Positions 36,047 to 47,095 are shown, numbered from the stretch's first letter. The stretch: DNA of 64,000 nt from an uncultured Clostridia bacterium (GCA_934747765.1 CAKVGZ010000004.1:1-64000); one strand, 5' to 3'. The notes: a model not told the origin generated them from the letters alone. A program made the numbers and translations.

Positions 36047-37561
36047 ATGGATTGGATTGTTTCAAAAATAAATGAAAAGTTTCAAGACAAATATAATTTT
36101 TTTAAGACATACAGCGTTGTTTACAATCAACAAAAAAAAACTTGCTGTGTGACTTTTTTGTATCCTGAAAACAAATTCCTTTCCGACGACGACAAAAATG
36201 TTTTGGCGCAGTATGTTGCTGAGGCGCTTTCTTTAAAAGGTGAAACAACTGTTAAATTCAAGAAAAGTTATTTGGACGAAGAATTAATAATCAAAGCATT
36301 CTTAAATTTTGTTAAAAATCAATTTCCTTCAATCTTGGGATTTATTGATAAAGACACAATCTCTGTGGAACGAAATTTTGCACAATCAATAATAAAAATC
36401 AAGGTTGACAGCGAGTTTTTAAATTTAATAAGCGAAGAAGAGATAAAAAAACAAACAAAAAAACAGCTTGAGAAACAATTTATAACAGAAATATTTTTGG
36501 AAATTGAAAAAGCAGAAATTGCCAAAGATATAGAGTTAAGACCAAAAGAAACTTTCAAGCCCAAAATTCCTAGATACGATGTGGAAGAAAAACGTAACCT
36601 TTTTGGTGGCGAAATTGCTCCTCACCCAGAATTTATTAAAAACATAAAAGGCGAAAAAAAATCTGTTATTCTGGCTGGCAAAATTGAAAACTTTGAAAAG
36701 AAAAGTTATGAAGTTAAAAAAGGGAAAAACGCTGGCAAACAAAAAAACTATTTTGCCTTCACTCTCTTTGACACAACTGCAAGAATTGATGTGAGATATT
36801 TCACAACAATTTCAAATGAAAAGCAAATGGACAAACTTCTTTCGGGCGACCAAGTTCTGATTATGGGAGATGTTGAAGAATTCAACCGCAAACTGACTCT
36901 TTACATAAAATCAATTTCTCGTTGTGTGTTGCCGGAAAAGATTGAGTTCAAGCAACCAATCTCAAAAGATTATGAAGTTGTGGAAATTGTTCCATATTCA
37001 ATCCTGTCTCAAGAAAACATTTTCAAAAAGACAATCATTTTCAATCCATTTATTGAGCATGGCGATTTTGTTGTGTTTGACGTTGAAACCACTGGGCTGA
37101 ACTATGAAACAGATGAACTTTTGGAAATTGGTGCAGTTAAAATTCACGACGGAAAAATTGTTTCAAAATTCCAATCTTTAATCAAACCACGAAATCCAAT
37201 TCCTCCTTCTGCAACAGCAATCAACAACATAACAGATTCGATGGTTGCATCAAGTCCGCGCGCCGACGCAGTTGTTAGAGATTTTTACAGATACACAAGA
37301 GGTTGCGGGCTTGTTGGCTACAATGTTGGATTCGACCAAAAATTTGTTCTGCAAGAAGCAAAGCGACAAAACATAGTTTTCGACAATGAATTCATCGACC
37401 TTCTTCCAATTGCAAAATCTAAGTTGCGACTTCCTCACTACAAACTTTCTGACGTTGTTAAAAGGTTGGAAATAACCCTTGACGGAGCACATAGAGCCTA
37501 TGCAGATGCTCTTGCAACAGCCGAAGCTTTTCTTAAACTTAACAGCGAAGAGTATGCCTAA
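36047..37561 (+). CDS. PolC-type stand-alone exonuclease (PolC N-terminal, OB and exonuclease parts only)
   Basis: 504 residues that look like the front of PolC-type DNA polymerase III (about 1440 aa). Residues 1-165 resemble the PolC N-terminal region, 205-295 an OB fold (VILAGKIENFEKK ... YIKSISRC), and 340-500 a DnaQ exonuclease with DVETTG (Asp345, Glu347), NVGFD (Asp430) and HRAYAD (His482, Asp487). The PHP segments that flank the exonuclease in PolC are replaced by a 45-residue linker, and the polymerase region is absent. A stop at 37559-37561 and a strong terminator follow at once. The place is right for polC, just after rseP as in Bacillus. I infer a proofreading or repair exonuclease. 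Confidence 0.85.
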   Translation: MDWIVSKINEKFQDKYNFFKTYSVVYNQQKKTCCVTFLYPENKFLSDDDKNVLAQYVAEALSLKGETTVKFKKSYLDEELIIKAFLNFVKNQFPSILGFIDKDTISVERNFAQSIIKIKVDSEFLNLISEEEIKKQTKKQLEKQFITEIFLEIEKAEIAKDIELRPKETFKPKIPRYDVEEKRNLFGGEIAPHPEFIKNIKGEKKSVILAGKIENFEKKSYEVKKGKNAGKQKNYFAFTLFDTTARIDVRYFTTISNEKQMDKLLSGDQVLIMGDVEEFNRKLTLYIKSISRCVLPEKIEFKQPISKDYEVVEIVPYSILSQENIFKKTIIFNPFIEHGDFVVFDVETTGLNYETDELLEIGAVKIHDGKIVSKFQSLIKPRNPIPPSATAINNITDSMVASSPRADAVVRDFYRYTRGCGLVGYNVGFDQKFVLQEAKRQNIVFDNEFIDLLPIAKSKLRLPHYKLSDVVKRLEITLDGAHRAYADALATAEAFLKLNSEEYA

Positions 37562-37572
37562 ATACCTGCAAC

Positions 37573-37603
37573 AAAAAAACGACCAAATTGGTCGCTTTTT
37601 TTA
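37573..37603. terminator. bidirectional terminator
   Basis: CGACCA and TGGTCG arms (37580-37594) with flanking A and T runs, between convergent genes. Confidence 0.9.
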
Positions 37604-39124
37604 TTCTATTTCAATTTCTTTGCCATCGAAGAACACAATTTTTTCTGATTTTTCAAAAGGTTCAACAATATCTGAGTTTTGAGTTTTTAAAACCTCTTGG
37701 CTCACGCGGAGTTCTTTTGCAACATCCCAGAATGTTTTTCCTTGGTCTGCAAAGAAAATTTCAATTGCTCCATCGCGAGCGCCAAATTCTTCACCTTTTG
37801 TCATTTCTGTTATGATTGCAGTTTGAGTTTCGTTTGAAAGACTTACAGTTGTCAGGATTTTTCCGTCAACATACACATCGTGTCCACGTTTTACAGTTGC
37901 ATCGATTTCAACAATTTGGCATGTTACAGTTGCATTTTCTGCGTCACCAATTTTTTCTTTGAATGAATATGGAACTTGAAGTTGAACTGCATCAATCTTA
38001 TCTTCGTCACCAAGATATATAAGGTTAAGGTGAATTGTTCCATCAACATCCAATTGACCATCTTCGTAGTTTTGCGACTGAACTGTGAAATATGCTCCGT
38101 CAACTGCCAAAACTTTGTCGATACTTATTGCGTCTGCATCAAGGGTTATGTTTCCATCAAGTTTTGTGATGAAGTTTTCAGTCCCCTTAAATTCGGTGGA
38201 AACAAATGCTTCGGTCACAAGTTCCAAATCAGATTTTGTTGAATATGCGTCGGCTGTGACTGTAACATTTTCTGATTCGAAAAGGTCGTAACAAATTTTA
38301 ACAGGAACAAGAACTTCAACAGTTTTGTTTTCTGAATCAACATTTTCTTCAATGTTGTTTGCAAGAATTGTTGCAAATCCTTTAACGGTGCTTTCACGTG
38401 TTGCATTTGTGTCTTCTACTTCTTCACGGAACATATCTTTGTTAATTAACGAAACAAGAAGTGGACGTTCGTCATCCGAAACATAAAGCATTCTTGTTGT
38501 GGCTTCGCCTTCAAACACCACTATTCCATCCAGAGCATCTGCTTTGTTAACAGCAACAACACTCGAAATGTTGAGAATGCGGGAAACTGGAAGTTTTGTT
38601 TCGAAAACTGAGTTAAGAGTGAAAGTTTGGCAGTTTCTTGAACAATGTTTGACAAGTTGAATTTCAGATTGTTTGACAAAAACATCTGCATCTTCGTTTT
38701 GGAAGATATTGATTTCTTGATTTTTAACAAGTGAAATTGTGTTTTCCAAAGACAATTTTACTTTGAAAGAATTGCCGTTCACTTTTTCAATTTCAACATC
38801 AACAACATTTGGCAAAATTTTAACAATTGATGATGGGTCGAAAGAAATGTCTTCGATTTTGAATGAAAAATCTTGGCAAGTTTTGTGATTTGAAACTGTT
38901 CCATCGTCCAACATATAAACAACATTTAGGCAAGCCACGCCTGAAACAGAAAGCTCTCCAAGAAGTGCTTCATATTTGTCAACAACGACACTTGCATTTA
39001 CAGAAAGAATGTTTGACACATTTTCTTCTGGAAGCAAAACTGAAAGATCAATTTGTTCTCCTTTCGTTCCAAGTTCAATTTCTCTTGCGACTTCAACTTT
39101 TGTTTGAACTGCGTTACTGCTCAT
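37601..39124 (-). CDS. SPOCS (DUF3794) and LysM-like sporulation protein
   Basis: 507 residues with repeated beta-rich SPOCS/DUF3794 modules; the recognisable pattern is ...VVDKYEALLGELSVSGVACLNVVYM (N-terminal) and ...LAVDGAYFTVQSQNYEDGQLDVDGTIHLNLIYL (C-terminal half). It ends with a LysM-like peptidoglycan-binding segment (about 455-500, GKTFWDVAKELRVSQEVLKTQN). Similar proteins are spore coat or cortex proteins of Clostridia. No signal peptide, as expected for a mother-cell coat protein. Divergent from yabP. Confidence 0.9.
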   Translation of the reverse strand: MSSNAVQTKVEVAREIELGTKGEQIDLSVLLPEENVSNILSVNASVVVDKYEALLGELSVSGVACLNVVYMLDDGTVSNHKTCQDFSFKIEDISFDPSSIVKILPNVVDVEIEKVNGNSFKVKLSLENTISLVKNQEINIFQNEDADVFVKQSEIQLVKHCSRNCQTFTLNSVFETKLPVSRILNISSVVAVNKADALDGIVVFEGEATTRMLYVSDDERPLLVSLINKDMFREEVEDTNATRESTVKGFATILANNIEENVDSENKTVEVLVPVKICYDLFESENVTVTADAYSTKSDLELVTEAFVSTEFKGTENFITKLDGNITLDADAISIDKVLAVDGAYFTVQSQNYEDGQLDVDGTIHLNLIYLGDEDKIDAVQLQVPYSFKEKIGDAENATVTCQIVEIDATVKRGHDVYVDGKILTTVSLSNETQTAIITEMTKGEEFGARDGAIEIFFADQGKTFWDVAKELRVSQEVLKTQNSDIVEPFEKSEKIVFFDGKEIEIE

Positions 39125-39247
39125 ACCAATTTCCCTCCGAAATAAAGTTAATATATCTAATGATTGAAAAATTCACTTTATGACAAATTTTTGAAATTTT
39201 GTTCATATTTTTTTTGATGATTTATAGATATATATAAAGGAGTATAT

Positions 39248-39499
39248 ATGGAAAATAAATTATCATTAATTAATCAAACAAATTTGAGTGTCACAGGAAT
39301 AAAAAAAGCAATTGTTGTGAGCGAAACAGCACTTGCTCTTGAGCTTGAAAACAAAACACTTCAAATAACAGGAAAAAACATGGAAGTCAAAAAACTTGAC
39401 GTGGAAACTGGTGTTTTGGAAGTTGTTGGAGTGATTGACACAATAAAATATGTTGGTCAAAAAGAAAAACTTAGTCTTTTCAAAAGAATTTTCAAATAG
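39248..39499 (+). CDS. yabP: sporulation protein YabP
   Basis: 83 residues; matches the YabP/YqfC family (NKLSLINQTNLSVTG at 3-17, then ELENKTLQITGKNMEVKKLDVETG). YabP is made in the mother cell under sigma-E and is needed for spore cortex formation with YabQ. AAGGAG precedes the ATG. The yabP-yabQ-divIC order is the same as in Bacillus. Confidence 0.93.
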   Translation: MENKLSLINQTNLSVTGIKKAIVVSETALALELENKTLQITGKNMEVKKLDVETGVLEVVGVIDTIKYVGQKEKLSLFKRIFK

Positions 39500-39508
39500 G
39501 AGCAAAGC

Positions 39509-39892
39509 ATGATTCTTTATGAAACAATTTCACAACCTTTAATATTCCTATATATTTTACTTATCGGAATTGGATGCGGACTTGTGTTTGATGCAAGAAA
39601 TTATGTAACATTTCTTTGCAACCGAAACAAAGTTGTTGGAATAATTCTCGACTTTGTATGTGGAATTATTATTTCGGGAATATTTCTTTTGAGTGTTTTG
39701 TGGCTTAATTATGGTCAAATGCGATTCTATTTGATTCTTGGGTTTGGATTTGGAATTTTGCTTGAAAGATTTACTTTTGGAAATTTCATTGCAAAACTGA
39801 GTTTGAAGTGTTATAATGGCTTCAGAAATTTGGTGACACGAAAGAATGGAAAACACAAAGAAGAAATCAAAGAAGAAGCTGTTAATCGCTAA
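39509..39892 (+). CDS. yabQ: sporulation protein YabQ
   Basis: 127-residue membrane protein with about three or four hydrophobic segments (LIFLYILLIGIGCGLVFD, IILDFVCGIIISGIFLLSVLW, FYLILGFGFGIL). YabQ is required for spore cortex formation. It follows yabP after nine bases, and its 3' end overlaps the next small ORF by 47 bases. Confidence 0.92.
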   Translation: MILYETISQPLIFLYILLIGIGCGLVFDARNYVTFLCNRNKVVGIILDFVCGIIISGIFLLSVLWLNYGQMRFYLILGFGFGILLERFTFGNFIAKLSLKCYNGFRNLVTRKNGKHKEEIKEEAVNR

Positions 39893-40046
39893 GATAGTCA
39901 TTGTTTTGTCAATTGTTTTGTTGATAAGTCTTTTTTGTGTTGTGATTGCGCAAACAGTCAAAGTCAACAGGCTTTCGGAAGATTTGGAAAAGCAAAATCA
40001 AACATATAAATCAACAACAACTCAATCTACAATAAGTGAGGAATGA
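39846..40046 (+). CDS. short DivIC/FtsB-like division protein
   Basis: 66 residues: basic start (KKKSKKKLL), one transmembrane helix (about 12-35) and a short predicted coiled coil (VNRLSEDLEKQNQTYKS). Position after yabP-yabQ is that of divIC in Bacillus, whose product (125 aa) links FtsL and FtsW at the septum. At about half that length it would be a reduced DivIC. Overlap of 47 bases with yabQ and a weak SD add doubt. Its TGA overlaps the tmk start. Confidence 0.65.
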   Translation: MENTKKKSKKKLLIAKIVIVLSIVLLISLFCVVIAQTVKVNRLSEDLEKQNQTYKSTTTQSTISEE

Positions 40047-40735
40047 TGAAAGGCAAAATAATTGTTATTGAAGGCACAGACGGAAGCGGAAAAAAAACAC
40101 AAACAGAACTTTTGTTTGAGCGTTTGTCGAAAGAAAAAAATGTTATAACTCACAGTTTTCCATCATACAATCTTGCGTGCTCTGGCGGAGTTAAGATGTA
40201 TCTTGGAGGCGAACTTGGGAACTTTGCCGACAGCGTTAATCCAAAACAAGCATCCGTTTTGTTTGCTTGTGACCGAGTTGCAACTTATTATGATTTGAAA
40301 CTGGGGCTAAAAACCCACTATGAAAACGGCGGAATAATCATTTTTGACCGATATGTCCAATCGAATATGGTGCACCAAGCGTGCAAAATTCATGACGAAA
40401 AGGAAATGGAAGAATTTTTGGAATGGACCGACAAACTTGAATTTGACGACCTGTCACTTCCTAGAGCAGATTTGGTGTTGTTTTTGGATATGCCTCCTCA
40501 AACAAGCAAAACCTTGGCAAATTCTCGAGCAAACTTGAAAGCAGGAACAAACCAAGACATTCACGAAAAAGATTTGGAATATTTGAAACGAGCATATTGC
40601 ACAGCAAAGTTTGTTGCCAAAAAGTTTGGTTGGAAAACAATTGCTTGCACCAGTGGAAAAGGAATAAAAACACGCGAAGAGATTTCTGACGAAATTTACA
40701 AAACTGTTAAAGACTTTTTGAGCAAGGACATTTAA
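40046..40735 (+). CDS. tmk: thymidylate kinase
   Basis: Phosphorylates dTMP to dTDP. 229 residues. P-loop EGTDGSGKKT (8-17), DRYVQSNMVHQACK (DR[YH] motif), and LFLDMPPQTS. Slightly longer than the family mean (about 210). There are two adjacent ATGs; the second is better placed for GAGGA. Its start overlaps the DivIC-like stop, so the two are co-translated. Confidence 0.94.
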   Translation: MKGKIIVIEGTDGSGKKTQTELLFERLSKEKNVITHSFPSYNLACSGGVKMYLGGELGNFADSVNPKQASVLFACDRVATYYDLKLGLKTHYENGGIIIFDRYVQSNMVHQACKIHDEKEMEEFLEWTDKLEFDDLSLPRADLVLFLDMPPQTSKTLANSRANLKAGTNQDIHEKDLEYLKRAYCTAKFVAKKFGWKTIACTSGKGIKTREEISDEIYKTVKDFLSKDI

Positions 40736-40760
40736 AAACAGATATTAAATTTTAACGCAT

Positions 40761-40791
40761 AAAAAAACCGACTGATTGTCGGCTTTTTTGT
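40761..40791 (+). terminator. terminator of tmk
   Basis: CCGAC and GTCGG arms (40768-40782) then six T. Confidence 0.85.
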
Positions 40792-40795
40792 TCAT

Positions 40796-40948
40796 CTAGC
40801 ACTTTGTGCTTTTTGAACTGTTGGAGTTTCTTGCTGAGCAATTTTTTGTTCCGCTTGATTTAGAAGCGTTTTCTCTACTTGCTTCTACGTTAGAACGTGA
40901 ACTTTTCTTAGCAGTTTTTGTTTTTTCTGCACTTTTCTTGCCAAACAT
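40796..40948 (-). CDS. small Ser/Lys-rich protein, 50 aa
   Basis: Starts MFGKKSAEK behind the very strong AAGGAGGT site. The body is almost only Ser, Lys, Asn, Thr and Ala, with two Cys near the end (NCSARN, KSTKC). The longer frame starting at 41014 includes the ribosome site, so it is rejected. No family recognised; a DNA- or spore-associated basic peptide is conceivable. The strong SD suggests it is expressed. An opposite-strand ORF in the same place has no SD. Confidence 0.6.
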   Translation of the reverse strand: MFGKKSAEKTKTAKKSSRSNVEASRENASKSSGTKNCSARNSNSSKSTKC

Positions 40949-41020
40949 ATTTGCACCTCCTTGTTTTGTCAAAGCATTTGCTTTGCTAACTTTATTATGC
41001 GCAAATTTCGACAATTCATA

Positions 41021-41782
41021 CTAGGCATTATTATTTAATAAATTTGATAAACTGTCTATTTCATCAATAAGATTTATATATGTGAATTTTATTTTTGAAG
41101 ATAGCGAAACGTCGTTTTGTTGTTGATAATTTTTCAAATCATTAAGACTGTCAACAATTTCGTCAAAAGTGTTTTTTATCATTTGATAATATATTCCATC
41201 AACCGACGACGAACCTTTTGATGTTTTTTCAAGAGTTTTTTCCAAATTTCCTTTAACTCCAATAATTTCTATTTTTGCTTTTGCTTCGTCATAGGTTTTT
41301 GTGTCAAGAGAAACCGAAATGTCATAAAGCGAAACATAGGCACTTTTCAGCGCAAGAAGTGCAGACGAAAAAGCCTTTTTTTGCGCAGATGACGACACGG
41401 ATGAGAAGTCCACTCCGTCAATTCCCATTTTTATGATTTTGCTTGAAATTCCACTTGAAGAAAGATTTTCTTGAACCAGTTTTGCATCATTTTCTTTTTC
41501 ATAAACAGAAGCTAGAACATAATACATATTGCCTTTTTCATAAATAAACCCTGCTCCACCCTTTTTTGTTATGGACTCAGAAGATGTTTCTGCCTGGCTT
41601 TTTGAGGAATATTGCCCCAACGAAACAGCATAAACTTCAAATCCTTGAAATACTGTTGCTTGAGAAATTCCATTTCCGCTAACTGTTATCACAGAAGAAA
41701 GAAGTCGGGCAACAAAAGCGCACGCACACACGCAAACCACGGAAAATAATAAAACAAAAAATTTGCTTGCTTTTCTTTTCAT
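41021..41782 (-). CDS. SPOR-like domain membrane protein
   Basis: 253 residues from the ATG behind AAGGAAG; a longer frame to 41977 would run into groES and is rejected. A basic N-terminus, one transmembrane helix (about 7-30), then a segment resembling a SPOR domain (GFEVYAVSLGQYSSKSQAE ... IYEKGNMYYVLASVYEKENDAKLVQENL, about 45-120). SPOR domains bind peptidoglycan bared of side chains, often at division or spore septa. The C-terminal half is helical. Divergent from groES. Confidence 0.75.
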   Translation of the reverse strand: MKRKASKFFVLLFSVVCVCACAFVARLLSSVITVSGNGISQATVFQGFEVYAVSLGQYSSKSQAETSSESITKKGGAGFIYEKGNMYYVLASVYEKENDAKLVQENLSSSGISSKIIKMGIDGVDFSSVSSSAQKKAFSSALLALKSAYVSLYDISVSLDTKTYDEAKAKIEIIGVKGNLEKTLEKTSKGSSSVDGIYYQMIKNTFDEIVDSLNDLKNYQQQNDVSLSSKIKFTYINLIDEIDSLSNLLNNNA

Positions 41783-41911
41783 AACTTCCTTTTTGGCAGA
41801 CTTTGTTGATTTTTCATCTTTTGAAGACTTACCCTTTTTTTGTAATCTATGTTGAAAAAGAGTTTTATATGAAACTTTTTGGCATAAAAACATATAAATT
41901 AAAGGAGAAAT

Positions 41912-43804
<1,893 letters not shown>

Positions 43805-43860
43805 TTGGAAAAAGTTATTATTTGATATAAAATTATGGTTAAAATATAGATAGGAGAAAA

Positions 43861-45318
43861 ATGTCTGTTATTGCAATTTTGATTTTAACCATTTTTTGCG
43901 TGAACATCTTGTGTGTGCTCACAATGATTTTTGTTGAAAGAAAAAAACCAGGAATGATTGTTTCGTGGTTTATGGTATTGAATTTTCTCCCAATCATTGG
44001 ATTTATTATTTACATTCTTGTTGGAAGTGGGCTCAGCTACAAAACTAAAAGAATGCTGAAAAAAAAGCGTTTGCATGCAAAGGAATATGAAGAATTCATC
44101 AAGGAACAAAAACAACTTTTCACTTCAAGAAACATAACGGAAAAAGAAAGAGAATATTTAGATTTGATGTTGTTTAACTTAAATAATTCCAACTGTTCGT
44201 TTTTTAAAAACAATTTTGTAAGAGTTTTTCTCAATGGAGAAGACAAAATTGCATCGCTAAAAAAAGACCTTGAAAAGGCAAAACATTCCATCAATCTGCT
44301 CTACTACATTTTTGCTGATGACGAAGTGGGAAAAGAAATTATGGAAATCCTTGTTCGGAAGGCAAAGGAAGGAATAAAAGTTAAGTTGCTTATTGACTCA
44401 ATTGGAAGCATGAAAGCAAAGCGAAGTTTTTTTAGGCAATTAACAAAAGTTGGTGGAGAGGTTGCGGAATTTTTCCCTCCATTGTTTGGCTTTAGACTTT
44501 TTAACTTTAAAGCTAACTATCGAAATCACAAAAAAATTGTTGTGATTGATGGAAAAATTGGCTACACAGGTGGAATTAACATCCGTGACGACCACATGGG
44601 CAGGTCGAAACGCCTTAGTCCTTGGCGCGACACACACGTGAAAATCATTGGAAATGCTGTTCATGATTTGCAAGTTGCCTTTTTCAATGATTGGCGCTAT
44701 TGCAAAAACATAAGCGACAGCATGAACAATCTGGTTTCAGAAGGATATTTCCCAAAACTTGGAACTTATGGAACAGTTGGTTGTCAAATTATAACCAGTG
44801 GCCCTGATCTTTCAAACAGACCAATCAAAGCATCTCTTCTGAAGATGATTTTATCTGCAAAGGAAAGTATATATATTCAAACACCTTATTTTATTCCCGA
44901 CGAAACAATGCTTTCGGCACTTAAAATTGCAAAACTCAGCGGAGTTAACATAAAAATTATGATTCCTTCCAAGCCAGACAAAAAGTTTGTTTACAGTGCC
45001 ACACTTTCTTATGTTAAAGACCTATTGCCAAGCGGAATTGAATTCTATCGATATGACGGATTTCTACATTCCAAAACAGTCATCATCGACAACAAAGTTG
45101 TTTCCATTGGCTCTTGCAATTTTGACAATCGCTCTTTTGCACTTAACTTTGAACTCACAGTTTTCTTGTTCGACAAAGATTTTGTTGAACAGAATTTGAA
45201 CTATTTCAATGTGGACTTGTCTTATTGCGACAAAATTGAAAAAAGTTTCTTCAAACGAAAAATCTATTTTAATAAGTTCACCCAAGCATTTGTTAGATTG
45301 TTTGCTCCACTTTTATAA
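43861..45318 (+). CDS. cls: cardiolipin synthase
   Basis: Joins two phosphatidylglycerols to cardiolipin at the membrane. 485 residues: two N-terminal transmembrane helices (3-25, 36-58), then two HKD motifs (NHKKIVVIDGKIGYTGG and HSKTVIIDNKVVSIGS with the usual Lys and Asp spacing). Follows a small gap after the groEL terminator with an AGGAG site. Length is typical (about 480). Confidence 0.95.
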   Translation: MSVIAILILTIFCVNILCVLTMIFVERKKPGMIVSWFMVLNFLPIIGFIIYILVGSGLSYKTKRMLKKKRLHAKEYEEFIKEQKQLFTSRNITEKEREYLDLMLFNLNNSNCSFFKNNFVRVFLNGEDKIASLKKDLEKAKHSINLLYYIFADDEVGKEIMEILVRKAKEGIKVKLLIDSIGSMKAKRSFFRQLTKVGGEVAEFFPPLFGFRLFNFKANYRNHKKIVVIDGKIGYTGGINIRDDHMGRSKRLSPWRDTHVKIIGNAVHDLQVAFFNDWRYCKNISDSMNNLVSEGYFPKLGTYGTVGCQIITSGPDLSNRPIKASLLKMILSAKESIYIQTPYFIPDETMLSALKIAKLSGVNIKIMIPSKPDKKFVYSATLSYVKDLLPSGIEFYRYDGFLHSKTVIIDNKVVSIGSCNFDNRSFALNFELTVFLFDKDFVEQNLNYFNVDLSYCDKIEKSFFKRKIYFNKFTQAFVRLFAPLL

Positions 45319-45381
45319 ATTTCTTATTTTTGTTTAGTTTTTTTTAAATTATTTGATATACTACAAAAAAGAGAGGTTAAT

Positions 45382-46275
45382 ATGCCAGAAAAAAAGCAAG
45401 TTAAAAAATCGAAAAAGACAGATGAAGTGAAAGTTCCATTTTTGACAATTTCGGATGAGAAATCTGAAAACACTGCTGAAGTTGAAGATGAAATTTTCGA
45501 TATTGATTTCTCGCAAGATTTTAACAAATCTGAAATTTTTAATGTTAATTTATATCGTGACGTTTTCATGGAACTGAGAAGACAACTTGACGACTTGTCG
45601 GCAAGACGTGGAAAGTCGGACAAGACTTATGCTGAATATGATGACGCAGTTTATAACATCACAGCATCTTCAGCCACAAATCCTTCTGCACAAGATTTTT
45701 TGGGATATTGCTATAAAAAAGGTTTTTATGATTTCTGTTTGATGAATTATGAAAAGTATATGAAATGGACAATCTTGGCGGCGGCAAATGGAAACGCTTT
45801 CAGTTTGTCAAAACTTCAAATCTATCTCACAACTGCACTTGACACTTTGCTGTCCATTCCAGACATTTCTGACCTTCAAGATTTTATGGAATTGAAGGAT
45901 GATAATTTTATCATTTTTCTTTCAAAAATGATTTGTGATGAAATTGTTAATATAATGGAAATTTCTGCCGAAAAACTCATTAAGATGCCTGAAAAATATC
46001 TTGAGCAAACAGAAGAAAATCAAAAAGAGTTCGATAGAGCAAAAGGTGAAGCAACAAAGAAGGTTTCACAAAAGATAAAGAAAGTTCTTGTTGAACTTGA
46101 CAAAGAAGTGACTCGAATTATGGAAGAACAGCAAAATTCAGAGCAAGAAACTGAAACTACTGACGAAGAATCAGTTGAAACTCCAGTTATGGAAGAAGTC
46201 AGAAAGCAAAAACCTGAAAACGCAGGGAACAAATTTAAACGAAATTTAGACATCAAAAAGAAATTCAGATATTAA
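45382..46275 (+). CDS. hypothetical protein with Sel1-like helical segment
   Basis: 297 residues, acidic and basic ends, soluble. Residues 112-155 (AQDFLGYCYKKGFYDF ... YEKYMKWTILAAANGNAFSLSK) have the spacing of a Sel1-type helical repeat. The C-terminal 90 residues are charged, with a coiled-coil-like segment (KKVSQKIKKVLVELDKEVTRIM). No assigned function. SD GAGAGG precedes the ATG. Stands alone between cls and a terminator. Confidence 0.75.
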   Translation: MPEKKQVKKSKKTDEVKVPFLTISDEKSENTAEVEDEIFDIDFSQDFNKSEIFNVNLYRDVFMELRRQLDDLSARRGKSDKTYAEYDDAVYNITASSATNPSAQDFLGYCYKKGFYDFCLMNYEKYMKWTILAAANGNAFSLSKLQIYLTTALDTLLSIPDISDLQDFMELKDDNFIIFLSKMICDEIVNIMEISAEKLIKMPEKYLEQTEENQKEFDRAKGEATKKVSQKIKKVLVELDKEVTRIMEEQQNSEQETETTDEESVETPVMEEVRKQKPENAGNKFKRNLDIKKKFRY

Positions 46276-46310
46276 AATGCTTTGGAACAAGTGTTGCCAA
46301 CAGAATTTAT

Positions 46311-46350
46311 AAAAAAATAGCATAAGTTAAACACTGATGCTATTTTTTTT
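46311..46350. terminator. bidirectional terminator
   Basis: AAAAATAGCA and TGCTATTTTT arms with a 13-base loop, between convergent genes. Confidence 0.85.
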
Positions 46351-46355
46351 AATTA

Positions 46356-47054
46356 TTATTTTTGCTCTTTTGTTTTCAGTTTTTTACGTTTTTTTCTTGT
46401 TGCCAAAACAATTGAAAGCACGATTGACCCAACGAGAACAAAGATAAAAACAATCAAAATTATTGTTCCGTTGAATCCTTCAACAAGAATATCTGACGTT
46501 TTGACATAACCGGTTAGAATTTCGCCGTTTTGCTCGAACATAATTTTGTGGAAAGCTTTGTTTTTGTCGTATCCATCGACAATTTTTATTTCTTGATATT
46601 GACTTAGTTCAACATTTTCTCCGCCAATTTTAAGGATATCTTTTGTTGAATTTGATTTGTACACCTTTGTTTTGCTGTTTAATATTTTTGCATTTGGGTC
46701 AAGTTTTTTTGTGAGCGAATTGTTTGAATCTGCCTTAACAACGTTTTCCACCAAAACATATCTTTCTCTATTTCCATATTTAACAAAGTAAAAAACTTTG
46801 TCACCTTCAATAATTTTTTCGCCTGCTTCCTTGCCAAGAGATTCATTTTTGATGAGCGTAAGTTCTGTTCCATATTCAACACGAATATTCTCTGAACAAG
46901 AATTCAGATTTGAAAGCTTATAATACAAATAGCAAAAATCCGAAACAACTTTGACTTTTTTTTCGTCTGTTGTTTCAGCTGAAACATTTGAAATTTTCAA
47001 ACCGGGCACAATTGCCAAAATAAGCAAAAATAAAACCGCAAAAAATCTTTTCAC
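46356..47054 (-). CDS. exported protein with SH3-like segments and C-terminal anchor
   Basis: 232 residues, GTG start. Signal peptide (1-26, cleavage after SAE). Residues 32-105 and 115-185 look like two SH3b-like beta domains (CYLYYKLSNLN... YVLVENVV; YKSNSTKDIL... TGYVKTSDILVE). One transmembrane helix at 197-218 followed by a basic tail. Probably a membrane-anchored wall-facing protein. Downstream of jag on the same strand after a 41-base gap, but no link to its function is known. Confidence 0.75.
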   Translation of the reverse strand: MKRFFAVLFLLILAIVPGLKISNVSAETTDEKKVKVVSDFCYLYYKLSNLNSCSENIRVEYGTELTLIKNESLGKEAGEKIIEGDKVFYFVKYGNRERYVLVENVVKADSNNSLTKKLDPNAKILNSKTKVYKSNSTKDILKIGGENVELSQYQEIKIVDGYDKNKAFHKIMFEQNGEILTGYVKTSDILVEGFNGTIILIVFIFVLVGSIVLSIVLATRKKRKKLKTKEQK

Positions 47055-47095
47055 GGTTTTAGTTTAACATATAACAAATTTTTAATCAAGTTTGA

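Noticed and set aside
40806..41024. Plus-strand ORF of 72 codons opposite the Ser/Lys-rich gene
   Set aside because: It lacks a ribosome site, while the minus-strand frame has AAGGAGGT.
41838..41911. CIRCE/HrcA operator upstream of groES
   Set aside because: No paired nine-base repeat with a nine-base gap was found.
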